12,175 nucleotides of DNA, taken from assembly GCA_947506075.1 (NCBI GenBank), contig CANNNN010000043.1, positions 1-12,175 of the forward strand, read 5' to 3'. Shown one piece after another: positions 1 through 5,974 of this stretch; positions within the stretch are counted from its first letter, which is position 1, and every line of letters begins with the position of its first letter. This DNA comes from Methylococcaceae bacterium (GTDB lineage Bacteria; Pseudomonadota; Gammaproteobacteria; Methylococcales; Methylomonadaceae). Below the pieces are notes generated by a model that did not search any database, was not told where the DNA came from, and was given only the letters and a program-made list of their open reading frames with translations. A program made the translations under genes and the position numbers.

Positions 1-189
1 AATGAAATATTTACCCCACCTGCGGCTGAAGTTGACAAGGCGAAACGCATTTTGGTCGCTTTAAAAGAAGCAGCTGCGCAAGGCAAAGGCGCTGCAGCGC
101 TTGATGGCCGATTGATTGATGCGGCCTCCGAAAAAATGGCCAATAACGTGGTCAGAGCCGCGGAAGCTATCGCAGCAAAAAACAAATAG
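1..189 (+). CDS. mclA: Malyl-CoA lyase, C-terminal 62 residues (partial, cut by window edge)
   Basis: The frame is open from base 1 to the TAG at 187-189. The 62 residues contain FTPPAAEVDKAKRIL, then ALDGRLIDAASEKMA, then an alanine-rich helical tail. This is the usual C-terminus of the HpcH/HpaI aldolase / citrate-lyase-beta family (about 320 residues in full), where the D-G-x-L-I-D segment and final helix close the barrel. The reaction of malyl-CoA lyase is cleavage of malyl-CoA to glyoxylate and acetyl-CoA, the last step of the serine cycle. The specific name rests on context: the malate thiokinase genes that make its substrate follow directly on the same strand. Another lyase of the same family cannot be excluded, because the catalytic part lies outside the window. 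Confidence 0.8.
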   Translation, partial: NEIFTPPAAEVDKAKRILVALKEAAAQGKGAAALDGRLIDAASEKMANNVVRAAEAIAAKNK

Positions 190-389
190 AGCGAGGATTA
201 GTCGGCTAAAAACGGATTTTATTTTTCGCTGATAAGCTCTTTCGTGGCTATGCCCTTTAAGGTTTTGGGGCATGAAAACATTAAAAAGAAGGTTATTCAG
301 TATAAATCTGTCGAATCCGTGTCGCGTTTAGGTGCCTATTTTTGGCATCTGTGTTCCATATAACAACAGAAATCTATAAAGGAAATGCT
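190..389 (+). promoter_or_regulatory. mclA-mtkA spacer with weak promoter-like and stem-loop elements
   Basis: This is a 200-bp gap between genes of one pathway. A 6-bp stem (ATGCCC at 250-255 with GGGCAT at 268-273) has no T-run after it, so it is not a canonical terminator and could be a processing or attenuation structure. A TATAAA at 301-306 could be a -10 box, but I see no good -35 about 17 bp upstream. Either mtkA has its own weak promoter or it is read through from mclA. A second imperfect GGTGCC/GGCATC stem lies at about 331-349, just before the coding region. Confidence 0.25.
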
Positions 390-1583
390 TTGGATATTCA
401 TGAGTATCAGGCGAAAGAAATCTTAGGCGGTTATGGCGTTAAAATAGCTGAAGGCGGTATGGCCTATAGCCCCGAAGAAGCCGTGCAGCGCGCTCGAGAT
501 ATTGGCGGGCATATTTGGGCGGTAAAAGCACAGATTCATTCCGGTGCGCGTGGGAAAGCCGGCGGTATTAAGCTGTGCAAGACTCACGATGAGGTTGAAG
601 CAGCAGCAGAAGGCTTGTTGGGTAAAAGACTGATTACGCATCAAACCGGCCCGGCTGGTAAGGTATGCGGTAGATTGTATGTCGAAGCCGGAACGGACAT
701 CGTCAAAGAATTATATTTCTGCTTTCTGGTTGACCGCAGTTCAGAACGCATTGTAATGGTCGGCTCTGCGCAAGGCGGCATGGAAATTGAAGAGCTGGCA
801 GAAAATAATCCCGAGGCGATTACCAAGATTTATATCGAACCTGCCGTGGGTCTGCAAGACTATCAGGCGCGTGAAATGGCTTTTGCAATGGGGCTGGCTC
901 CTGAACTGTTAAGTCATGCGGTTAAAACCATTCGGGGTTGTTACCGGGCTTTGCGTGAACTTGATGCCAGCATGCTGGAAATCAATCCGCTGGTGGTGAC
1001 ACGTAGCGGCGAATTAATCGCCCTGGATGCCAAGATGGGGTTTGATGACAATGCCTTGTTTCGGCAGCAGAAAATTTCCGAGCTACGCGATAAAACTCAG
1101 GAAGATCCTCGCGAAATGGCGGCTGCTGATCGCGGCTTAAGTTATGTAGGCCTGGATGGGGATATCGGCTGCATGATTAACGGTGCTGGTTTGGCGATGG
1201 CGACCATGGATATGATTAAACTGGCCGGCGGCGAGCCTGCTAACTTCCTTGACGTAGGCGGCGGCGCCTCGGCTGAACGCACAGAAAAAGCCTTTCGTTT
1301 AGTGCTGGCCGACAAGGGCGTAAAAGCTATGCTGGTTAATATTTTTGCCGGCATCAATCGTTGCGACTGGATCGCTGAAGGTGTTGTCGAAGCTGTCAGG
1401 AAAATTGATATGCAAATACCGTTAATCGTCAGGTTGTCAGGCACTAATGTCGAAGAAGGTCGAAGGATCATCGCAGACAGCGGCTTGCCAATTATTACCG
1501 CTGAAACCTTGGCCGAAGCGGCTGAAAAAGCGGTGCAGGCGCGCAATGAAATGGTTGCAAAAGAAGCGGCTCAGGGAGCATAA
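390..1583 (+). CDS. mtkA: Malate thiokinase (malate-CoA ligase) beta subunit
   Basis: This is the ATP-grasp subunit of malate-CoA ligase, which with MtkB makes malyl-CoA from malate, CoA and ATP in the serine cycle. It is homologous to succinyl-CoA synthetase beta (SucC). I place the start at TTG 390, giving 397 aa beginning MDIHEYQAKE, the canonical N-terminus of the family, with AAAGGAAA at 378-385 a few bases upstream. The longer reading from TTG 342 adds 16 unrelated residues and has no ribosome binding site. Visible motifs are the nucleotide-binding KAQIHSGARGKAGG (46-59), the metal-site EINPL (197-201), NGAGLAMATMD (264-274) and GGEPANFLDVGGGA (280-293) of the C-terminal ligase domain. 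SucC is the alternative. The neighbouring lyase gene and the MtkA-like length favour malate as substrate, but sequence alone does not settle it. Confidence 0.9.
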   Translation: MDIHEYQAKEILGGYGVKIAEGGMAYSPEEAVQRARDIGGHIWAVKAQIHSGARGKAGGIKLCKTHDEVEAAAEGLLGKRLITHQTGPAGKVCGRLYVEAGTDIVKELYFCFLVDRSSERIVMVGSAQGGMEIEELAENNPEAITKIYIEPAVGLQDYQAREMAFAMGLAPELLSHAVKTIRGCYRALRELDASMLEINPLVVTRSGELIALDAKMGFDDNALFRQQKISELRDKTQEDPREMAAADRGLSYVGLDGDIGCMINGAGLAMATMDMIKLAGGEPANFLDVGGGASAERTEKAFRLVLADKGVKAMLVNIFAGINRCDWIAEGVVEAVRKIDMQIPLIVRLSGTNVEEGRRIIADSGLPIITAETLAEAAEKAVQARNEMVAKEAAQGA

Positions 1584-1584
1584 C

Positions 1585-2472
1585 ATGGCAATATTAATTG
1601 ATGAAACAACACGCATAATTGTTCAAGGCTTTACCGGAAAGATCGGCAGCTTCCACGCCCAGGACATGATCAACTACGGATCCAAAGTCGTCGGCGGCAT
1701 CACGCCAGGCAAAGGTGGTCAAAGCCATTTGGGCTTGCCGGTTTTTAATACTGTAAAGGAGGCCGTCAATCAGGTTGGGGCTGAAGCGAGCATCATCTTT
1801 GTTCCCCCTGCGTTTGCCGCCGATTCGATCATGGAAGCCGCCGATGCAGGCATTAAATATTGCGTGGCAATTACCGACGGCATTCCGACCCAGGACATGA
1901 TGACGGTTAAAAACTTTCTGCGCCGTTTTCCGGTAGATCAAAGAATGATACTGACCGGTCCAAATTGTGCGGGCACTATCAGCCCTGGGCGCGCGATGCT
2001 GGGCATTATGCCGGGGCATATCTACAGACAAGGTAATGTTGGCATCGTTGGCCGTTCAGGCACGCTGGGCTATGAAGCCGCTGACCAAATGAAGCGTCTG
2101 AATATCGGCATTTCAACCTCGGTTGGCATTGGCGGCGATCCGATCAACGGCAGTTCGCATCGTGATATCTTAGAAAAATTTGAAGCGGACCCTGAAACCA
2201 AGGTAGTACTTATGATCGGCGAAATCGGCGGGCCGCAAGAAGTTGAAGCCGGAATTTTTGCCAAAGCGCACATGACCAAACCGGTCATCGCTTATATCGC
2301 AGGATTAACGGCTCCAGAAGGACGACGCATGGGCCATGCCGGAGCGATTATTTCATCTGCCGGTGAAAGTGCCGCCGAAAAAGTAGCCTTGCTGAAAGAG
2401 TTAGGGGTCACAATCTGTCCGACTCCGGCGTCGATGGGCGAAACAGTAGCCGCAGTGCTGGCTAAGTTATAA
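1585..2472 (+). CDS. mtkB: Malate thiokinase (malate-CoA ligase) alpha subunit
   Basis: This is the CoA-binding, phosphohistidine subunit of the ligase, 295 aa, homologous to SucD. ATG 1585 lies one base after the mtkA stop, with AGGGAG at 1573-1578 giving 6-nt spacing, so the two subunits are probably translated together. Motifs: CoA-binding GFTGKIGSFH (15-24), GPNCAGTISPG (125-135), GRSGTLGYEA (156-165), GGDPINGSSHRD (183-194), and GRRMGHAGAII with the expected active-site histidine at H251. The same frame is open further upstream to 1447, inside mtkA. That extension is not homologous and has no role. The gene ends at TAA 2470-2472, followed by an inverted-repeat element that may also end the transcript. 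Confidence 0.93.
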   Translation: MAILIDETTRIIVQGFTGKIGSFHAQDMINYGSKVVGGITPGKGGQSHLGLPVFNTVKEAVNQVGAEASIIFVPPAFAADSIMEAADAGIKYCVAITDGIPTQDMMTVKNFLRRFPVDQRMILTGPNCAGTISPGRAMLGIMPGHIYRQGNVGIVGRSGTLGYEAADQMKRLNIGISTSVGIGGDPINGSSHRDILEKFEADPETKVVLMIGEIGGPQEVEAGIFAKAHMTKPVIAYIAGLTAPEGRRMGHAGAIISSAGESAAEKVALLKELGVTICPTPASMGETVAAVLAKL

Positions 2473-2476
2473 TTAC

Positions 2477-2599
2477 AAATAGAACACGGATGACACCGAT
2501 TAGACGGATAACTGCTGGTTTTCATGTTACAGGATCTAGTTTGTTATGCGCTTTTATTCAGTGCAGATTCGCCAAATCAGTGTCATCGGTGTTCTATTT
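2477..2599. repeat. MITE/REP-like inverted-repeat element between mtkB and trkA
   Basis: Two 25-base arms, 2477-2501 and 2575-2599, are inverted copies with two mismatches, enclosing 73 bp. The outer end begins AAATAGAACAC. The left arm continues as near-repeats of about 9 bp, CGGATGACA / CCGATTAGA / CGGATAACT. There is no ORF inside. The right arm runs into TATTTTT (2595-2601), so an RNA of the whole element would be a long hairpin with a U-tract that could terminate mtkB transcription. Arm length and asymmetry suggest a dispersed non-coding repeat (MITE- or REP-like) rather than a simple terminator. I see no clear target-site duplication. Confidence 0.55.
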
Positions 2600-2639
2600 T
2601 TCTAAATGCTTAAGATTGTTTAATATCCGCAGGGCATAA

Positions 2640-4001
2640 ATGAAAATACTTATTCTTGGGGCTGGTGTTACCGGGTCATCGGTTGCGGGTGCCTTGGCTA
2701 GCGAGGAGAACGATATTGTGGTCGTTGACTTCAGGACCGAGTTGCTCGACGCCTTAAAAGAGCGCTTCGATATTGCCACAGTTGCCGGAAACGCGGCGCA
2801 TCCAAAGGTGCTCGAACAGGCTGGCGCCCGGACTGCGGACATCATTATCGCGGTTACTGATAGCGATGAAACCAATATGCTGGCCTGTGTGATTATCAAT
2901 GCACTGTACAGTCGACCGAAAACGATAGCTCGGGTACGCGCCGTCGATTATCTTAAAAACCCTCAATTGTTTGGTCCGAACGGTATCCCTGTGGATATTG
3001 TGATCAGTCCGGAACAAATCGTCATGGAGGCTATCCGTAATTTAATCGAATTTCCTGGTGTTCAGCATATTTCTGATTTTGCCGACGGCTTGGTGCGGCT
3101 TTTTTCAGTCAAGGTGGTGGCCGATGGGTCCTTAACGGGTAAGGAAATTAAAACCTTGAAAGAACGGCTGGTCGGCGGCAAAATTCGCGTGGTCGCCATC
3201 TTTCGACAAGGAATTCCGCTGGTGGTGAACGGCGAGGCAGTTATCGAGACTGGCGATGAAGTTTTTTTTGTGGCTCCTCGCGAACAAGTTCGATGCGTAT
3301 TGAAAGAACTGGATAAATTAGAGGCGCCGTTAAAACGGATTATCATCGCTGGCGGTGGTCATGTCGGCAAGCGTTTAGCGCAAGCCTTGCAGCATAATCA
3401 TCAGGTAAAAATCATTGAAAAGGATTCCATCCGCGCTCACAAGATAGCTAACGATCTTGAGCATACGGTCGTGCTGCTCGGAGATTGCTCCGATGAAGCG
3501 TTGTTGCTGGACGAATCAATCGAGAGTACGGATTTATTTTGTGCGATTACCGAAAATGACGGCGTTAATATTGTTTCAGCCTCCTTGGCGAAAAGCTTAG
3601 GCGCACGCAAGGCTATCTGTTTACTTAACCATGTCACGTACAGCAAATTATTACCAGGAACCGGTATCGATGTGGCGGTGCTGCCCAATCAGGAAACGCT
3701 GGGCAGTATTTTAAAGCATGTGCGCCGTGGTGACGTGGCGCAGGTCAGTTCTCTATGCGGTGGAACTGCAGAGGCTATCGAGGCGGTTGCGCATCAAAGC
3801 AATGATCTTAATTCCGTAGTCGGACGCAGAGTGGATGCTATCAGTTTTCCTGAGGGTATAGTTCTTGGTGCGTTGATACGCAATAAACAGGTCATTTCCA
3901 TACACTGTGATACGGTGTTTGAGGAGGGAGATCATGTGGTCATGTTTGTGATGGATAAAAAACTGGTTGTAAATATTGAGAAGAAATTTCAGCCTCTTTA
4001 G
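2640..4001 (+). CDS. trkA: Trk potassium-uptake system NAD-binding protein TrkA
   Basis: TrkA is the cytoplasmic ring protein that binds NAD(H) or nucleotides and gates the TrkH potassium channel. The 453-aa product is about the usual length (E. coli TrkA 458). It has the duplicated layout: Rossmann fold 1 with GAGVTGSSVA (7-16) and acidic D30 at the end of strand 2, a TrkA-C domain at about 145-225, Rossmann fold 2 with GGGHVG (238-243) and E260, and a second TrkA-C domain at about 370-445. ATG 2640 is preceded by CAGGG at 2630-2634. The trkH pore gene follows 75 bp downstream. The gene is intact. Confidence 0.95.
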   Translation: MKILILGAGVTGSSVAGALASEENDIVVVDFRTELLDALKERFDIATVAGNAAHPKVLEQAGARTADIIIAVTDSDETNMLACVIINALYSRPKTIARVRAVDYLKNPQLFGPNGIPVDIVISPEQIVMEAIRNLIEFPGVQHISDFADGLVRLFSVKVVADGSLTGKEIKTLKERLVGGKIRVVAIFRQGIPLVVNGEAVIETGDEVFFVAPREQVRCVLKELDKLEAPLKRIIIAGGGHVGKRLAQALQHNHQVKIIEKDSIRAHKIANDLEHTVVLLGDCSDEALLLDESIESTDLFCAITENDGVNIVSASLAKSLGARKAICLLNHVTYSKLLPGTGIDVAVLPNQETLGSILKHVRRGDVAQVSSLCGGTAEAIEAVAHQSNDLNSVVGRRVDAISFPEGIVLGALIRNKQVISIHCDTVFEEGDHVVMFVMDKKLVVNIEKKFQPL

Positions 4002-4004
4002 TAA

Positions 4005-4072
4005 AGGCAGGCGTAAGGCGAAAAACCTTGCGTCTTGAATTCTTCGCCGCTCACCTTTAGCCCTTAGCCTGT
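4005..4072. repeat. Imperfect inverted repeat of TAAGG/CCTTA units in the trkA-trkH spacer
   Basis: Almost the whole spacer is made of short GGCGTAAGGCGAA-type units on one side and their complement on the other. CAGGCGTAAGGCGAA (4008-4022) answers TTCGCC (4043-4048) and CCTTAGCCTG (4062-4071) with a one-base indel. CCTTGCG and CCTTTAGC are further variants. This looks like a decayed non-coding repeat. It leaves trkH without a recognisable ribosome binding site, so the folded structure may affect trkH translation. There is no T-run, so I do not call it a terminator. Confidence 0.35.
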
Positions 4073-4076
4073 CCCC

Positions 4077-5534
4077 ATGAGTCCTATCTTTACTATCGTC
4101 AATATTTTCGGTCTAGTCACCATAGGGTTCAGCGGTTTAATGGCCACTTGCTTGCTGACCTCTGCTATAGCGGATGACGGCGCGACCACCGCTTTTTCCC
4201 AGGGTTCAATGATTACCTTGTTATTGGGTGCGTTGATGTTTGTTTCGACGAAACATGTACCTAAAAAGCTATCAAGGCAGGCTGGTTTTTTGATGGTTGC
4301 GATTACCTGGTCAATAACGCCGGTGTTTTGCACCTTGCCACTGATGATTTATCAGCCGACCTTAAGTTTTATCGACGCTTATTTTGAAACTGTTTCGGGA
4401 CTTACCACGACTGGCGCGACCATATTTAGCGGTCTGGACCAGTTGCCGATGTCGATTAATTTGTGGCGGCATGAGTTGAACTGGATAGCCGGCATGGGCA
4501 TCATTATTTTTGCGGTGGCTATTTTGCCGGTATTGGGTATCGGCGGCATGCAGTTGTATATTGCGGAATCGCCGGGAACGGTTAAGGAATCCGATTTGCC
4601 GCCGCGCATAGCGCAAACTGCGAAAGCTTTGTGGTTGGTCTATGCCGGCATTACGCTGGCCTGTATTGTCGCCTTGCGCTTCGCAGGCATGGACTGGTTT
4701 GATGCGATTTGTCATGCTTTTTCTGCGATGAGTCTGGGTGGGTTTTCAAATCATGACAGTAGCGTTGGGTTTTTTAACTCGCTGTCCATAGAGGTAGTGT
4801 TAACTATCTTTCAATTACTGGCGGCGATCAATTTCTCCACCCATTTTGTGGCGCTTAGAAAGCGCTCATTCAATCCTTATGTTGATGATAGGGAAGCGAT
4901 ATTTTTTCTCATTTTGATGCTGGGGAGTTGCCTATTTGCAGCAGCAGTGCTGTGGGATGCCGGTACTTATCCGGATTTTCCTACTGCGTTACGCCATGCA
5001 ACGTTTAATTTGGTCACTATCGCTACCGATTGCGGCTTTGCCACCCAGGATTTTAATCAGTGGCCTATTTTTGTGCCGATGTGGATGTTGTTTTTAAGTT
5101 GTATTTCGGCATCTTCCGGTTCCACCGGTGGAGGTGTGCGGATGATACGTACGATCATTCTGATGAAGCAGGCGCGCTTGGAGCTGTTTAAGTTTATCCA
5201 CCCTTTTGCGATTAGATCGATGAAAATCGGTGAAAATGTAGTGAGCAGTAAAATCGTGGCCTCTGTAACCGGCTTTATTTTCCTCTATTTTATTAGCATC
5301 GTCATTCTGGTTTTCATGCTGTTGTTGAGCGGCATGGATTTTATCAGCGCATTTTCAGCTATTATCGCCTGTTTTAACAATGCAGGCCCCGGGCTTAATC
5401 AGGTAGGGCCAGCGACTACTTATGCCAGTCTGAGCGATGTTCAAACGGGTGTCTGTATCTTTGCGATGATTTTGGGGCGCGTGCAAATATTCTCCATTGT
5501 TATTTTATTTGTACCTGAATTCTGGAGAAAGTAA
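4077..5534 (+). CDS. trkH: Trk potassium-uptake channel subunit TrkH
   Basis: TrkH is the inner-membrane potassium-conducting subunit gated by TrkA. The product is 485 aa, almost exactly the length of E. coli TrkH (483), with many membrane spans. The four selectivity-filter loops are visible: TTTGAT (110-115), SLGGF (219-223), TDCGF (317-321) and NNAGPG (434-439), each with its conserved glycine. SGSTGGG (347-353) is the intramembrane gating loop, and the C-terminus LGRVQIF...PEFWRK is typical. I keep ATG 4077 because the protein is then full length with no obvious later start, although the bases just upstream (CCTGTCCCC) do not resemble a Shine-Dalgarno sequence. Being next to trkA suggests co-expression. 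Confidence 0.95.
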   Translation: MSPIFTIVNIFGLVTIGFSGLMATCLLTSAIADDGATTAFSQGSMITLLLGALMFVSTKHVPKKLSRQAGFLMVAITWSITPVFCTLPLMIYQPTLSFIDAYFETVSGLTTTGATIFSGLDQLPMSINLWRHELNWIAGMGIIIFAVAILPVLGIGGMQLYIAESPGTVKESDLPPRIAQTAKALWLVYAGITLACIVALRFAGMDWFDAICHAFSAMSLGGFSNHDSSVGFFNSLSIEVVLTIFQLLAAINFSTHFVALRKRSFNPYVDDREAIFFLILMLGSCLFAAAVLWDAGTYPDFPTALRHATFNLVTIATDCGFATQDFNQWPIFVPMWMLFLSCISASSGSTGGGVRMIRTIILMKQARLELFKFIHPFAIRSMKIGENVVSSKIVASVTGFIFLYFISIVILVFMLLLSGMDFISAFSAIIACFNNAGPGLNQVGPATTYASLSDVQTGVCIFAMILGRVQIFSIVILFVPEFWRK

Positions 5535-5563
5535 CAGCGATTGAATGTATGCGGAGGAATTTT

Positions 5564-5614
5564 ATGGGGGTGGGGCTAGCTGTTTGTCTTGCCAGTAAGC
5601 TTAAGGTGGCTTAA
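5564..5614 (+). CDS. Possible 16-codon micro-ORF with strong ribosome binding site
   Basis: GCGGAGGAATTTT precedes ATG 5564, one of the best ribosome binding sites in the window (GGAGGA, about 5 nt spacing). The ORF encodes MGVGLAVCLASKLKVA and stops at TAA 5612-5614. A second ATG overlaps the stop as TAAATGA but gives only six codons. It lies 29 bp after trkH and about 65 bp before the terminator, so it would ride on the trkH message. No homology is recognised, and so short a frame can arise by chance. Only the ribosome binding site argues for translation. The rest of 5535-5679 shows nothing else. Confidence 0.22.
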   Translation: MGVGLAVCLASKLKVA

Positions 5615-5679
5615 ATGAAAGCGGCTTGTGATTAAAGCTAAGTGCTGAGCGATGAAGTAAGTGGCTGATGCTAGAGCAA

Positions 5680-5727
5680 AAAAAACCTCGTAGGAGCAAC
5701 CGGCTGGTCGTTCCTACGAGGTTTTTT
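5680..5727. terminator. Bidirectional intrinsic terminator between trkH and the lipoprotein gene
   Basis: A perfect 16-bp stem pairs 5680-5695 with 5712-5727: six A/T pairs outside a CCTCGTAGGA core, with a 16-nt loop. It gives a T-run in both directions, six Ts on the + strand and eight on the - strand. It lies between the 3' ends of the rightward trkH unit and the leftward 37-aa gene and should stop both. Confidence 0.9.
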
Positions 5728-5737
5728 GCACTGCTAA

Positions 5738-5851
5738 TTAAAGCTGAATAGAACTTGAAACTTTTTGCTTGGAAGTGTCTGGATCATCCATGCAAGCAGT
5801 CAAGCCAACAATCATTAATGACATAGCGATAAGAGATAAAATTTTCTTCAT
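5738..5851 (-). CDS. Small 37-aa lipoprotein
   Basis: ATG at 5851 reads leftward to TAA at 5740-5738. MKKILSLIAMSLMIVGLTAC is a textbook lipoprotein signal: basic start, hydrophobic core, lipobox L-T-A-C with lipidated Cys20. The mature part is only 18 residues (MDDPDTSKQKVSSSIQL after the Cys), polar and disordered-looking. The residue after Cys is Met, not Asp, which predicts sorting to the outer membrane. GGAGG at 5864-5860 sits 8 nt before the ATG, a promoter is found at 5945-5917, and a terminator follows the stop, so this looks like a real transcribed gene. Size and layout recall entericidin-like peptides, but I do not recognise a family. It lies 123 bp downstream of the HTTM/DCC gene on the same strand. 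Confidence 0.8.
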   Translation of the reverse strand: MKKILSLIAMSLMIVGLTACMDDPDTSKQKVSSSIQL

Positions 5852-5916
5852 ACGAGCATCCTCCAAAGGGGTTTCAATTATTTTTATTAATGTGCGCATT
5901 AGTAAAGCACGTGCAT

Positions 5917-5945
5917 TTTATATCATGCCTGGAATGATGATGCAA
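5917..5945 (-). promoter_or_regulatory. Sigma-70 promoter for the 37-aa lipoprotein
   Basis: On the - strand, TTGCAT (5945-5940), a 17-bp spacer and TATAAA (5922-5917) preceded by TG in extended -10 position form a good sigma-70 promoter. The start would be near 5910, giving a leader of about 60 nt. The 8-bp palindrome GCACGTGC (5907-5914) falls at the predicted start. This makes the lipoprotein transcribable without the upstream membrane gene. Confidence 0.6.
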
Positions 5946-5974
5946 TAATAAAAATTGATCGGTTGGCTGATTAA

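Noticed and set aside
61..273. 70-codon - strand frame over the mclA end and spacer
   Set aside because: Most of it is antisense to the conserved mclA C-terminus, and it lacks a ribosome binding site and homology.
250..273. Stem-loop after mclA as a terminator
   Set aside because: The stem is only 6 bp and is followed by GAAAAC instead of a T-run.
1447..1584. N-terminal extension of mtkB overlapping mtkA
   Set aside because: The extra 46 residues are out-of-frame mtkA sequence. ATG 1585 has a good ribosome binding site and the family N-terminus.
2477..2599. CRISPR repeat pair
   Set aside because: The two copies are inverted, not direct, there are only two, and no cas gene is nearby.
5545..5598. 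17-codon + strand ORF overlapping the 16-codon one
   Set aside because: It has no ribosome binding site at proper spacing; the GGAGGA lies inside it and serves the other frame.
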